Assembly: GCF_003122215.1 (NCBI RefSeq)
Contig: NZ_QEYD01000010.1
Span: forward strand, 62,001-126,000
From: Pararhodobacter marinus
GTDB lineage: Bacteria > Pseudomonadota > Alphaproteobacteria > Rhodobacterales > Rhodobacteraceae
Reading direction: 5' to 3'
Length of the DNA: 64,000 bases
Position numbers and translations under genes: made by a program
The notes under the pieces: generated by a model
What the model was told of the DNA's origin: nothing
The model's database searches: none
The model's input: the letters and a program-made list of their open reading frames with translations, nothing else
Part shown: in pieces, positions 1 through 8,613 of the stretch
How positions within the stretch are numbered: position 1 is the stretch's first letter
How the letters are laid out: each line of letters starts with the position of its first letter

Positions 1-462
1 GGCGATGCGCGCGCCTTCTTCCTCGGCATCGGCAATGCCGCCGAAATCGAGATCATAGGCCACGCGCCCGAAGAACCGGCAGGTATTGTTGTCGAGGGGC
101 AGCATGGTGGGATCGGCCAGGCAGGCCAAAGCCGTGGCATAGGGAGAATGGACATGCAGGATCACCCGCGCGCGCGGCAGGGCGCGGTGGATCGCGCCGT
201 GGATGCACCAGGCCGAGGCATCGGGTGCGTCGGGCCGGTCCAGCACGCCGGTATCGTCGGAATGCAGGTCCAGAAGGTCGTCGGGGCCGATCGTGGCGAA
301 ATGCTGCCAGCGGGGGTTCAGCAGGAACCGCTTGCCGTCCTCGGACAAGGCGGCGCTGAAATGGTTGCCGACGCTTTCGCTCCAGCCCAGCCTGTGGGTG
401 ATGCGGAAGGCAGCGGCGAGGTCGTCGCGCAACGCGGCTTCGGAGGCGATCATGTCCCTCAT
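1..462 (-). CDS. Class II aldolase/adducin-family protein (N-terminal part, cut by window edge)
   Basis: The first 154 codons of a class II aldolase/adducin domain protein are visible; the rest lies beyond the left edge. The family binds a divalent metal and cleaves or epimerises sugar phosphates, or decarboxylates and dehydrates related acids. The metal-binding motif HVHSPYATAL (His103, His105) is present, as is the SVGNHFSA loop near residue 30. The start ATG overlaps the stop of the dioxygenase gene (ATGA), so the two are probably translationally coupled. The substrate cannot be read from this fragment; the coupling suggests it acts on a product of the dioxygenase pathway, which is inference. 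Confidence 0.85.
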   Translation of the reverse strand, partial: MRDMIASEAALRDDLAAAFRITHRLGWSESVGNHFSAALSEDGKRFLLNPRWQHFATIGPDDLLDLHSDDTGVLDRPDAPDASAWCIHGAIHRALPRARVILHVHSPYATALACLADPTMLPLDNNTCRFFGRVAYDLDFGGIADAEEEGARIA

Positions 463-1598
463 GCCTTGAACCGCCCCTCGCTGACCAGTGCGCGGTAGGT
501 CGAGCGCATTTCCGACCGATCCGCATAGGTGCCGCGCAGGAACCGCTCGCCCGAGGTCGCCACGTAGCCGGCGCGGCCATGCACGATGCGGTGATTGTCG
601 AACACCATGCACTCGCCCGCCTTCATCATGAAACGCATCATGTATTTCTTTTCCTGCAGCATTTTGCCGAACCGGCAGAAGGCGGGATAATACTCGTCCA
701 GAAGGTGCTGATCGAGATCCAGCAGGTCCAGCATGTGCTGGCTGATCGTCAGCCCCGAGACCTCGCCGTAGCGGTCCAGCTCGATCACCGTCTGCCGCGA
801 GCGCATGTCGTAGCTGTCATGCTCGCAGAAGAACGGCACGTCGATGGTCGACAACAGTTCGAACCCGCGCGGGTCGCGTTTGCGGAAATCGTTGGCGACC
901 GCGACGCCGTCCGAATAGATGCTCTCGCCCCCCTGGACCGAGTTCCGGCGGCAATGCAGGAACTGGATGCCGGGCGCGAATTCCTCGGCCGGGGTGTCGG
1001 TATGCAGCTCCAGCGGGCCGGCGGTATAGGCCGTGTTCGTCGGGTTGATGTGGGTATAGACGTCGAAATAATCGCCGAAGAAGGTCGGCCGCACCGCGCC
1101 CATCAGGTTGACGGTCTGGGTCAGCGCCTCGTCCGTGTCGGGCATGTCGGTGACGATGGCGAGCCCTTCGACGATCAGCGCCTCCAGCCAGCGCGCGCGC
1201 TGCCCGGGCTCTGCCATCAGCGCAGCATGGCTGAACCGCGGAATCGCGGGGTAATGGTCGGAATACCATGCGCGGCGGGGCAGATCGGCGGGATCGGGGC
1301 GCCGCGCGCCGTTCCGGAAGCCTTCCAGCCATGACAGCGGCATCCGCGTGACGTGATCCTCATGCGTCCAGTGCAGCACCAGAGCGTCACCGTCCACCAT
1401 TGCGCTTTTCACCATCGGCGCGGTGTCGAGATGGAAGATGTCGAAGCTGCGTTCGCGCGTTACCGGGCTGAACGAGGTCGGATCGTTGTCGCGCAGCCAA
1501 TAGGCATTGAAATAATGCATCGCGCCGTCGCTCAGACGGATTTCGACCCCGGTCTCTTTCACGTCGACGGGGATCTGGGGGGCGGTCATGATGTTCAT
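459..1598 (-). CDS. Gamma-butyrobetaine dioxygenase-like Fe(II)/2-oxoglutarate oxygenase
   Basis: A 379-residue TauD/BBOX-family oxygenase, matching the usual ~385 residues of gamma-butyrobetaine hydroxylases, which make L-carnitine. An N-terminal zinc-fold-like domain is followed by the oxygenase domain with the iron motif HTD (in ELHTDTPAEEF) and the distal histidine in FDNHRIVHGRAGY, whose arginine would hold 2-oxoglutarate. The start chosen is MNIMTAPQ; a second ATG nine bases on is possible. A longer in-frame extension upstream has no family-like sequence and was not used. It is divergent from a LysR regulator and overlaps the aldolase downstream. The exact substrate (butyrobetaine, trimethyllysine or another quaternary amine) is not certain. 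Confidence 0.85.
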   Translation of the reverse strand: MNIMTAPQIPVDVKETGVEIRLSDGAMHYFNAYWLRDNDPTSFSPVTRERSFDIFHLDTAPMVKSAMVDGDALVLHWTHEDHVTRMPLSWLEGFRNGARRPDPADLPRRAWYSDHYPAIPRFSHAALMAEPGQRARWLEALIVEGLAIVTDMPDTDEALTQTVNLMGAVRPTFFGDYFDVYTHINPTNTAYTAGPLELHTDTPAEEFAPGIQFLHCRRNSVQGGESIYSDGVAVANDFRKRDPRGFELLSTIDVPFFCEHDSYDMRSRQTVIELDRYGEVSGLTISQHMLDLLDLDQHLLDEYYPAFCRFGKMLQEKKYMMRFMMKAGECMVFDNHRIVHGRAGYVATSGERFLRGTYADRSEMRSTYRALVSEGRFKA

Positions 1599-1701
1599 GC
1601 GGGTCTCGGTCGTCAGGGGTTGCTGGGCAGGGGCCGAAGCCGGTTGGTGCCACCATCCCACGCGACCTGCCGGACAAACAGGCGGGATCGGCTGAAGATA
1701 A

Positions 1702-1719
1702 GTTAAGTCCTGGCTTAAC
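1702..1719. promoter_or_regulatory. Candidate LysR operator: GTTAAG-N6-CTTAAC inverted repeat
   Basis: Two perfect 6-bp arms, GTTAAG and CTTAAC, flank a 6-bp spacer in the gap between the divergent dioxygenase and LysR genes. The position suits a shared LysR binding site controlling both. The spacing is not the exact T-N11-A arrangement, so the call rests on symmetry and location. Confidence 0.45.
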
Positions 1720-1831
1720 CTTTGACCCTTCCGGCGCACCGGCCTATGCGCCTCCTTGGGCCCGCGCATCTTGCCCCTTTCGCCGCCCGGCTTTTCGCGA
1801 CAGGCTGGCGTAAACACCGTCCGGAAAAACC

Positions 1832-2728
1832 ATGGAACGCTTGCCCCCTCTGCGCCTGCTCGTCACTTTCGAGGCCGTTTCGCGGCTGGGTTCGATGCGC
1901 GAGGCGGCGGCGGTGCTGAATGTCAGCCAGCCCGCCGTCAGCCAGGCACTGCAGATGCTGGAAGACGATGTCGGCGCCAAGCTGCTCAACCGCGGCACGC
2001 GCCCGGCCAGCCTGACCGATGCGGGCCATTTGCTGGCGCGCGCGGTGCGCGGCGGGCTGGGGCAGATCGCGGCGGCGATCGAGGATATCCGCGCGCTGAG
2101 CGGCAACGAGGACCGCCACGTCACCGTCAGTTGCACGCTGGGCATGGCGACCTATTGGCTGATGCCCCGGCTGTCGGATTTCTACGCGCGGTATCCCGAT
2201 ATCGCCGTCAACGTGCAGGCCCCGCCCAGCGACCTGCCGACGCTGGCGCCCGGTATCGACATCGCCGTCCGCTACGGCAGCGGCGGCTGGCGTGAAGGCG
2301 TGACGCAGATGCTGTTCCCCGAGGAAATCTGCCCGGTCGGCACGGTGCAGCTGGTCGAGCGCCTGCTGGCGGCCGGGACCGGGCTGGATCATGCGCCGCT
2401 GATCCACGTGCGCAGTCCCAACAATCAGCATTGGGCCGGATGGGAGGATTACCTCGCCCAGCGCGGGATCGCCCGCCAGCGGCTGGGCGGGCAGAGCTTC
2501 AACAATTACGTGCAAGGCGCGCAGGCGGCGCTGGACGGACGCGGGCTGATGCTGGGCTGGCGCTCGATCACCGCGAAGCTGGTGATCGACGGCGCGCTGA
2601 AGGAATGGCCCGGGGGCGCGATCGACGTGGGCACGGCCTATTACGTCACCTCGGCGCAAAGGCTCTCGCACGGGGCGCAGGCGTTCCTGGACTGGCTGGT
2701 CGAGATCGCCGCGCGCGACCGGTTCTAG
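1832..2728 (+). CDS. LysR-family regulator, GcvA-like
   Basis: A 298-residue LysR-type regulator. The N-terminal helix-turn-helix is clear (FEAVSRLGSMREAAAVLNVS followed by QPAVSQALQMLE), and the remainder is a type 2 periplasmic-binding-like effector domain. The start lies in the gap shared with the oppositely oriented dioxygenase, the classic arrangement for a LysR protein controlling its divergent neighbour. Its stop overlaps the stop of the convergent TetR gene by a few bases. Control of the dioxygenase/aldolase pair is inference from position. Confidence 0.9.
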   Translation: MERLPPLRLLVTFEAVSRLGSMREAAAVLNVSQPAVSQALQMLEDDVGAKLLNRGTRPASLTDAGHLLARAVRGGLGQIAAAIEDIRALSGNEDRHVTVSCTLGMATYWLMPRLSDFYARYPDIAVNVQAPPSDLPTLAPGIDIAVRYGSGGWREGVTQMLFPEEICPVGTVQLVERLLAAGTGLDHAPLIHVRSPNNQHWAGWEDYLAQRGIARQRLGGQSFNNYVQGAQAALDGRGLMLGWRSITAKLVIDGALKEWPGGAIDVGTAYYVTSAQRLSHGAQAFLDWLVEIAARDRF

Positions 2729-3288
2729 GCGCCGATCCCTTCGACCAGCAGCCTGAGGATGCGCCGGATCTGCCCCGGATCGAACGCCGCGCCGGCCAGG
2801 ACCGACGTCATGTGCTGCGCGTAGATCCCCAGCAGCATCAGGGCCAGGAAATCCGCGTCCTCGTCGCGCCGGATCACGCCCTGCGCCTGGCCGGCGGCGA
2901 GGGTGTCGCGGATGATGCGCTGGAAAGACGGCCGGTCAGGCGGGGGGCTGAGGGCGGGCCGGATCCGCGGCGACAGCGCGAAGGCCGCAAGCTCAGGGAA
3001 TTGCAGGCACCAGCCGGCGCTGTCGGCCAACATGACGGCCAGCAGGTCCAGCGCGTTCTCACCCGCGTCGATCCGGTGGCGATACCGCGGTTCCGAGGCC
3101 GCCTCGGCGCGCAGGACCAGATGCCCGGCGATGTCCTCTTTCGAGGCGAAGGCGTTGTAGAGCGTCTTGCGCACCACGCCCGCGCGTTGCGCGATATCCT
3201 CCATCGAGGTCGCGCCATAGCCCTGATCGCGGAACGCCTGCTCAGCGGCATCAAGGATCGCGGATCGGGTGCGGACGCGGCGGTTCAT
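2725..3288 (-). CDS. TetR-family repressor
   Basis: A 187-residue TetR/AcrR regulator. The DNA-binding head is typical: ILDAAEQAFRDQGYGATSM, then DIAQRAGVVRKTLYNAFASK. The C-terminal ligand domain is diverged and gives no hint of an inducer. It is divergent from the DUF4336 gene, and a 14-bp palindrome sits eleven bases upstream of its start, so autorepression and control of the neighbour are likely. Its 3' end overlaps the LysR gene (convergent). Confidence 0.88.
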   Translation of the reverse strand: MNRRVRTRSAILDAAEQAFRDQGYGATSMEDIAQRAGVVRKTLYNAFASKEDIAGHLVLRAEAASEPRYRHRIDAGENALDLLAVMLADSAGWCLQFPELAAFALSPRIRPALSPPPDRPSFQRIIRDTLAAGQAQGVIRRDEDADFLALMLLGIYAQHMTSVLAGAAFDPGQIRRILRLLVEGIGA

Positions 3289-3298
3289 GGCCCGAATT

Positions 3299-3312
3299 TA
3301 CACACTTGTGTA
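3299..3312. promoter_or_regulatory. TetR operator candidate, TACACA-CT-TGTGTA
   Basis: A perfect inverted repeat with 6-bp arms (TACACA/TGTGTA) and a 2-bp centre. It lies in the 66-bp gap between the divergent TetR and DUF4336 genes, just upstream of both. Its size and symmetry suit a TetR dimer. Confidence 0.65.
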
Positions 3313-3354
3313 TTTTATGCCAGCGCTTATCCTTTCCGACAGAAAGGACCTTTC

Positions 3355-4044
3355 ATGCTCACCGCTTTCGGCCCGCAGATCTGGCTTTCCGACGGTCCCG
3401 TGCTGACGGCCGCGCTGGGGTTTCGCTATCCGACGCGGATGGCGGTTATCCGGCTTGGCGGTGGCGATCTGGTCGTCTGGTCGCCCGTCGCGCTGACGGA
3501 CGCCCTGCGCGCCGCTCTGGCCGGGCTGGGCCCCGTCGGGCATGTCATCGCGCCCAACAGCCTGCACGACACGTTCCTTGCCGGCTGGGCCGCGGCCTTT
3601 CCGCAGGCGGTTCTGCATCCAGCGCCCGGAATCGCCCGCGCGCATCCCGATCTGACCTTCGCCGATACGCTTGGCGACCGCGCCCCGCCTGCCTGGGCGC
3701 AAGAGATGGATCAGGTCGTGTTGCGCAGCGCGATCACCGACGAGGTGGTGTTCTTCCATCGACCCAGCAGCACGGTCCTGCTGACCGATTTCATCCAGCA
3801 ATTCCCGGCAGGCTGGCATCGCGGCTGGCGCGGATTGATCGCGCGGCTGGACCGGATGACCGAAGCCCGGCCCACCATGCCGCGCAAGTTCCGGCTGGCG
3901 CTGAGGGACCGTGACGCGGCAAAGCAGGCCGCCCGCCACATCCTGTCATGGCCCGCCCAGCGCGTCGTGATGGCGCACGGCACCCCCGTAACCGCGGAGG
4001 CACAAGAGGTCCTGAGGCGCGCTTTCGGCTGGCTGACGGACTGA
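3355..4044 (+). CDS. DUF4336 domain protein (metallo-hydrolase-like fold)
   Basis: A 229-residue protein resembling the DUF4336 family, distant relatives of the metallo-beta-lactamase fold with no assigned reaction. Recognisable blocks are the opening FGPQIWLSDGPV, the central VGHVIAPNSLHDTFLAGW and the late VVMAHGTPV, where conserved histidines are expected. There is no signal peptide or membrane segment. The start is supported by AGAAAGGA about six bases upstream. It is the only gene downstream of the divergent TetR operator, so it is probably that repressor's target. Function is unknown. Confidence 0.75.
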   Translation: MLTAFGPQIWLSDGPVLTAALGFRYPTRMAVIRLGGGDLVVWSPVALTDALRAALAGLGPVGHVIAPNSLHDTFLAGWAAAFPQAVLHPAPGIARAHPDLTFADTLGDRAPPAWAQEMDQVVLRSAITDEVVFFHRPSSTVLLTDFIQQFPAGWHRGWRGLIARLDRMTEARPTMPRKFRLALRDRDAAKQAARHILSWPAQRVVMAHGTPVTAEAQEVLRRAFGWLTD

Positions 4045-4050
4045 CGCCCC

Positions 4051-5298
4051 TCAGCTTTCGCCCGTCGCCAGCGCCAGCCCGTCCACCACGGCGGTGAAAG
4101 CCTCGCTCGTGCGGATCTCGGCGCCGGGGCAGAGCGCGCGCATCTCGTCGGTGACAAGCTGCATCAGCGACGAACCACCGACGAGGATGACGCTGTCCAG
4201 CGTCCCGGGCGCGCAATCGGCCATGGCCAGCGTCTCTGCCGCCGCCGTGCGCAGATCGTCACGGTAGCCTTTCAGCGCCGCATCGAGGCTCTCTTGCGTG
4301 ACCTGCGCCGAAAGCCCGCGCTCGATCTCGGTCATGTCGATCCGGCCCTGCCCCGCCGCGCCATTCGCGGCGATCTTGCCGCGTTCAACGGCGAAGGCCA
4401 GATCGTGGCCCAGTTCCTCGGTCAGCACGGTCTGGAACCGCGCCATCGGCATCGGGTCCACCGCCAGCTTGACCATGTCGGCCACCATGCGCCGGGTCTC
4501 GGGCGCGTAAAGAAACGGAATCTTCGCCCAGGTCGACAGGTCAAGATAGGGAGCGCGCGGCACGGGCAGCACGCCCTCGCCCATCTCGCGCCGCAAGGCG
4601 CCGCCCAACCCCAGAAGCGGCATCGCGTGGGCCATGGACACGGCATGGTCGAAATCCGTCCCGCCCAGCCGGATCCCGTGACTGGCCAGAATGCGCGGCT
4701 GGCCCTTGTCATTGCGGAACACCGTGAAGTCCGAGGTCCCGCCGCCGATATCGACGATCAGCCCGAGGCCGGTCTCGCCGCTCAGCCCGTGGCTGGCCAG
4801 CGCGGCGGCTTCGGGTTCGGGCAGGAAATCGACCTGCGTGAACCCGGCGGCGTGATAGCAGGCGCGCAGATCGGCCTCGGCCTGCGCATCGCGGGTGGGA
4901 TCGTTGGAGTGGAAATGCACCGGACGCCCCGAGAGAGCCCGGGTATGCGACACCCCGGTCGCGGCACCGGCCCGCTGGCGCAAGGCTTTGAGGAACTCGG
5001 TAACGATGTCCGACAGGGTCCGCCGCTTGCCGCCGATCAGCCGCGATTCGTGCAACAGCGACGTGCCCAGCACGCTTTTGAGCGCGCGCATGTAGCGGCC
5101 TTCCTCGCCGGCGATCAGCGCCTCGCCCGCGGCCGCGCCGATCAGCATGTCGCCCCTTCCCGCCGGAAAGAACACGGCGGTGGGCAGCGTGTCCGAGCCC
5201 TGTTCGATGGGCAGGCGCCGGATCCGGCCATTTTCAAGCACAGCAACCGCCGAGTTCGACGTGCCGAAGTCAATCGCCAGCGTGGTCATGTGCGTCAT
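4051..5298 (-). CDS. Hsp70-family ATPase, YegD-like
   Basis: A 415-residue actin-fold ATPase of the Hsp70 superfamily. Phosphate-1 motif IDFGTSNSAVAV is near the N terminus; phosphate-2 LGLIVDIGGGTSDFTVF and adenosine motif SVILVGGSSLM follow. It is much shorter than DnaK and lacks a full substrate-binding domain and lid, as in the YegD subgroup, whose clients are unknown. The first of two close ATGs was used (MTHMTT); the second, nine bases on, is equally plausible. It ends seven bases from the convergent DUF4336 gene and lies downstream of the Fur-family gene on the same strand. Confidence 0.88.
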   Translation of the reverse strand: MTHMTTLAIDFGTSNSAVAVLENGRIRRLPIEQGSDTLPTAVFFPAGRGDMLIGAAAGEALIAGEEGRYMRALKSVLGTSLLHESRLIGGKRRTLSDIVTEFLKALRQRAGAATGVSHTRALSGRPVHFHSNDPTRDAQAEADLRACYHAAGFTQVDFLPEPEAAALASHGLSGETGLGLIVDIGGGTSDFTVFRNDKGQPRILASHGIRLGGTDFDHAVSMAHAMPLLGLGGALRREMGEGVLPVPRAPYLDLSTWAKIPFLYAPETRRMVADMVKLAVDPMPMARFQTVLTEELGHDLAFAVERGKIAANGAAGQGRIDMTEIERGLSAQVTQESLDAALKGYRDDLRTAAAETLAMADCAPGTLDSVILVGGSSLMQLVTDEMRALCPGAEIRTSEAFTAVVDGLALATGES

Positions 5299-5352
5299 CC
5301 CGAAATCGCAAGGCGCGCTGCCTATGACGCGCGGCGCGCGGGTGCAACCCGT

Positions 5353-5772
5353 TCAGCGCTTGCGGCGGACGAAAATATCCAGCCGGTGGCTGACGATTTC
5401 GAAACCATGCGCGCGGGCGATGTCCTGCTGCAAACGCTCGATCTCGTCCGAGCGGAACTCGACCACCTCGCCGGTTTCGACATCGATGAAATGGTCGTGA
5501 TGCTCTTCGGGCACCGCTTCGTAGCGCATGCGCCCGTCGTCGAATCGCTGCCGCTCGATCAGGCCATGTTCGGTCAGCGCGTTCATGGTGCGGTAGACCG
5601 TGGCGATGGAAATCCCCGGCTCGATCGCCTGCGCGCGGCGATGCAGCTCTTCGACATCGGGGTGATCGTCGGCGCTGTCGAGCACCTGCAGGATCACCCG
5701 GCGCGGCGCCGTCAGCCGCAGGCCCGCCTCCTGTATGCGCCGGGCAAGGATGGACGGGGCCGTCTGGGTCAT
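5353..5772 (-). CDS. mur: Fur-family metalloregulator, probably Mur (manganese responsive)
   Basis: A 139-residue Fur-family repressor with a winged helix (GLRLTAPRRVILQVL, ISIATVYRTMNALTEHGLI) and the metal site EEHHDHFIDVETGEVVEF. The CxxC of enterobacterial Fur is replaced by VET-type residues, as in alphaproteobacterial Fur/Mur proteins, which sense manganese and control sitABCD. It is divergent from sitA across a 198-bp gap holding two matching palindromes. The Mur assignment combines family knowledge with neighbourhood; iron sensing cannot be excluded from sequence alone. Confidence 0.85.
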   Translation of the reverse strand: MTQTAPSILARRIQEAGLRLTAPRRVILQVLDSADDHPDVEELHRRAQAIEPGISIATVYRTMNALTEHGLIERQRFDDGRMRYEAVPEEHHDHFIDVETGEVVEFRSDEIERLQQDIARAHGFEIVSHRLDIFVRRKR

Positions 5773-5868
5773 GACATCGCACTCGCTGGTCTTCCGGGGC
5801 GCCGGAGCGCCTTGGGCCCCAGCTTAGCACGGGGTCCCGGCGGCGTCACGACGACGGGGTTTCTTTAA

Positions 5869-5883
5869 TGCGACTAATTCGCA
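5869..5883. promoter_or_regulatory. Mur-box-like palindrome 1 (TGCGA-N5-TCGCA)
   Basis: A 15-bp inverted repeat about 90 bases upstream of sitA. It has the same arms and length as the second copy at 5934, giving a shared consensus TGCGAnTnnTTCGCA. Placement between a Fur/Mur gene and sitA suggests a manganese-responsive operator. Confidence 0.6.
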
Positions 5884-5933
5884 GTTGAAACCTGCAATCT
5901 TCCTGTTAGGGTTCTGGGCGACAGATCCCTTTT

Positions 5934-5948
5934 TGCGAATCCTTCGCA
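5934..5948. promoter_or_regulatory. Mur-box-like palindrome 2 (TGCGAA-TCC-TTCGCA)
   Basis: A perfect 6-bp-arm inverted repeat with a 3-bp centre, ending 22 bases before the sitA start codon. It would overlap the promoter or the leader, so a bound repressor should block sit transcription. It is the stronger of the two copies. Confidence 0.65.
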
Positions 5949-5970
5949 TCTGAACCTGACAGGAACGCTC

Positions 5971-6867
5971 ATGCCCGGTCGCATCGCCCGTCTTCTTGCC
6001 ACCACCGCCGCGCTTGGCCTTGGCGCCACAGCCGCCGGCGCCGAACCGATGAAGGTCGTCACCACCTTCACCATCCTTGCCGACATGGCCCGCAACGTCG
6101 CGGGCGACGCGGCCGAGGTGGTCTCGGTCACCGTGCCGGGTGCCGAGATCCACGGCTATCAGCCCACGCCCCGCGATCTGGTCCGCGCGCATGGCGCCGA
6201 CCTGATCCTGTGGAACGGACTGAATCTGGAACTGTGGTTCTCGCAATTCCTCGACAATCTGGGCGACGTGCCCTCGGTCACGCTGACCGACGGGATCGAC
6301 CCGATCTCGATCGCCGGCGGCGATTACCAGGGGCTGCCGAACCCCCATGCCTGGATGGGGCTGGCGAATGCGCAGATCTATGTCGACAACATCGCCCGCG
6401 CCTTTGCCGAACACGACCCCGACAACGCCGAGACCTACCTTGCCAATGCCGAAGCCTACAAGGCCGAGCTGCGCGCGACACTGGAACCCATCGCGGCCCA
6501 GCTGGAGGGTCTGCCCGAACAGCAGCGCTGGCTTGTGACATGTGAAGGCGCGTTCTCGTACCTCGCGCGCGATCTGGGTCTGCGGGAGCTCTATCTGTGG
6601 CCGATGAACAGCGACCAGATGGGCACACCCCGGCAGGTGCGCAGCGTGATCGACGGGGTCCGCGACAACGACATTCCGGTCGTGTTCTGCGAAAGCACGG
6701 TCAACACCGCCCCCGCCGAACAGGTCGCCCGCGAGACCGGCGCGCGGTTCGGCGGCGTGCTCTATGTCGACAGCCTGTCCGAACCGGGCGGCCCGGTGCC
6801 CACCTATCTGGACCTTCTGCGTGTCACCTCCGAGACCGTGGTCAACGGACTGACAGGGACCGAGTAA
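5971..6867 (+). CDS. sitA: Manganese/iron ABC transporter, substrate-binding protein
   Basis: A 298-residue cluster-9 metal receptor with an N-terminal signal peptide ([20 protein letters not shown], cleaved near AAGAEP). Candidate metal ligands are His61 (EIHGYQP), His126 (NPHAWMG), Glu192 (CEGAF) and Asp267 (YVDSLS). Their set and spacing match MntC/SitA-type manganese receptors rather than zinc receptors, which have a long His/Asp loop. First gene of a four-gene operon; sitB begins four bases after its stop. Two Mur-box-like palindromes lie upstream. Confidence 0.93.
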   Translation: MPGRIARLLATTAALGLGATAAGAEPMKVVTTFTILADMARNVAGDAAEVVSVTVPGAEIHGYQPTPRDLVRAHGADLILWNGLNLELWFSQFLDNLGDVPSVTLTDGIDPISIAGGDYQGLPNPHAWMGLANAQIYVDNIARAFAEHDPDNAETYLANAEAYKAELRATLEPIAAQLEGLPEQQRWLVTCEGAFSYLARDLGLRELYLWPMNSDQMGTPRQVRSVIDGVRDNDIPVVFCESTVNTAPAEQVARETGARFGGVLYVDSLSEPGGPVPTYLDLLRVTSETVVNGLTGTE

Positions 6868-6871
6868 CCCC

Positions 6872-7750
6872 ATGACACAGCCGCACGACATCCCGCAGGA
6901 CGCAGGCAGCGGCATCACCGCGCAGGACGTCACCGTCACCTATCGCAACGGCATGACCGCGCTGCGCCATGCCAGTTTCGAGATCCCGCGCGGCACGGTC
7001 ACGGCGCTGGTGGGCGTGAACGGCGCGGGGAAATCCACGCTGTTCAAGGCGATCATGGGCTTCGTTCCGGCCGCAGGCGGCGAGATCCGGCTTCTGGGAC
7101 TGAGCGTGCGCGAGGCGCTGAAGCAGAACCTCGTGGCCTATGTCCCCCAGGCGGAAGAGGTCGACTGGTCCTTTCCCGTGCTGGTCGAGGACGTGGTGAT
7201 GATGGGCCGATACGGGCATATGGGGTTCCTGCGCCGCCCGAAAGCCGCGGACCATGCGGCGGTCGAGGCCGCGCTCGCGCGGGTCAACATGACCGAATAC
7301 CGGCACCGCCAGATCGGCGAACTCTCGGGCGGGCAGAAGAAACGCGTCTTCCTGGCCCGCGCGCTGGCGCAGGACGGCCAGGTGATCCTGCTGGACGAGC
7401 CCTTTACCGGCGTCGACGTGAAGACCGAGGAACAGATCATCGCCCTGTTGCGCGAATTGCGTGCCGAGGGGCGGGTGATGCTGGTCTCGACGCATAACCT
7501 GGGCTCTGTGCCGGAATTCTGCGACCGCGTAGTGCTGGTCAAGGGCACGGTGCTGAATTACGGGCCGACCGAGACGACCTTCACCCGCGAGAACCTGGAG
7601 CGCGCCTTCGGTGGCGTGCTTCGGCATTTCACGCTGGGCGGCGAGCATCTACACGACGATGACGACCCCCGCCATATCAGCATCCTCACCGATGACGAGC
7701 GGCCCTTCGTGCAATACGGCGATCAGACCCGCACGCGCGAGGAACTCTGA
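6872..7750 (+). CDS. sitB: Manganese/iron ABC transporter, ATP-binding protein
   Basis: A 292-residue ABC ATPase that drives metal import through SitC/SitD. Walker A is [11 protein letters not shown], the signature [15 protein letters not shown], Walker [13 protein letters not shown], and the switch histidine lies in VSTHN. The C-terminal tail is histidine- and aspartate-rich ([17 protein letters not shown]), a possible metal-sensing or buffering segment. Its stop overlaps the sitC start (TGATG). Confidence 0.93.
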   Translation: MTQPHDIPQDAGSGITAQDVTVTYRNGMTALRHASFEIPRGTVTALVGVNGAGKSTLFKAIMGFVPAAGGEIRLLGLSVREALKQNLVAYVPQAEEVDWSFPVLVEDVVMMGRYGHMGFLRRPKAADHAAVEAALARVNMTEYRHRQIGELSGGQKKRVFLARALAQDGQVILLDEPFTGVDVKTEEQIIALLRELRAEGRVMLVSTHNLGSVPEFCDRVVLVKGTVLNYGPTETTFTRENLERAFGGVLRHFTLGGEHLHDDDDPRHISILTDDERPFVQYGDQTRTREEL

Positions 7751-8613
7751 TGGACCTGCTGCTCGAACCCTTCGGCTATCATTACATGACCAACGCGATG
7801 TGGGTTTCGGCGCTGGTGGGCGGGGTCTGCGCGTTCCTGTCGGCCTATCTGATGCTGAAAGGCTGGTCGCTGATCGGCGACGCGCTGTCCCATTCGGTCG
7901 TGCCGGGCGTGGCGGGCGCCTACATGCTGGGCCTGCCCTTTGCGCTGGGGGCGTTCCTGTCGGGCGGGCTGGCTGCCGCCGCAATGCTGTTCCTGTCCGA
8001 CCGTTCAGGGCTGAAGGTCGACGTGGTGATCGGCCTCATCTTCACCGGCTTTTTCGGGCTGGGGCTGTTCATGGTGTCGATGAACCCGATGGCGGTATCG
8101 ATTCAGACCATCACCATGGGCAATATCCTGGCGATCACGCCGGAGGATACGCTGCAGCTGGTGATCATCGGTGTGGTGTCGCTGACTGTGCTCTTGCTCA
8201 AATGGAAGGACCTGATGGTCGTGTTCTTCGACGAGAACCACGCGCGCACGATCGGGCTGCGGCCCGGCCTTCTGAAGGGCGTGTTCTTCATGCTGCTCTC
8301 GGCCAGCGTGGTGGCGGCGATGCAGACGGTGGGTGCGTTTCTGGTCATCGCCATGGTGGTGACGCCCGGCGCCACCGCCTATCTGCTCTGCGACCGCTTC
8401 CCGCGCCTGATCGCCCTGTCGGTCGCCATCGGGACGGTAACCAGCTTCGTGGGCGCCTATCTCAGTTATTTCCTCGACGGCGCGACGGGCGGGGTGATCG
8501 TCTGCCTGCAAACGCTGATCTTCCTGGCCGTTTTCGTGCTTGCGCCCAAGCATGGCTTGCTCGCCGCCCGCGCCAAGGCCCGCGCGGCGCTGACGGACGA
8601 GGTGCAGCCGTGA
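7750..8613 (+). CDS. sitC: Manganese/iron ABC transporter, permease 1
   Basis: A 287-residue ABC-3 family inner-membrane permease with about eight or nine hydrophobic segments. The family block LMLKGWSLIGDALSHSVVPG near residue 36 is diagnostic for metal permeases. A C-terminal cytoplasmic tail carries a run of lysines and arginines. Its stop overlaps the GTG start of sitD. It pairs with SitD to form the channel; sitABCD systems use two different permeases. Confidence 0.92.
   Translation: MDLLLEPFGYHYMTNAMWVSALVGGVCAFLSAYLMLKGWSLIGDALSHSVVPGVAGAYMLGLPFALGAFLSGGLAAAAMLFLSDRSGLKVDVVIGLIFTGFFGLGLFMVSMNPMAVSIQTITMGNILAITPEDTLQLVIIGVVSLTVLLLKWKDLMVVFFDENHARTIGLRPGLLKGVFFMLLSASVVAAMQTVGAFLVIAMVVTPGATAYLLCDRFPRLIALSVAIGTVTSFVGAYLSYFLDGATGGVIVCLQTLIFLAVFVLAPKHGLLAARAKARAALTDEVQP

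Noticed and set aside
7611-8609. Long 610-residue reading of sitD
   Set aside because: The first ~330 residues overlap sitB and sitC out of frame; the GTG at 8610 aligns with SitC and has a ribosome-binding site.
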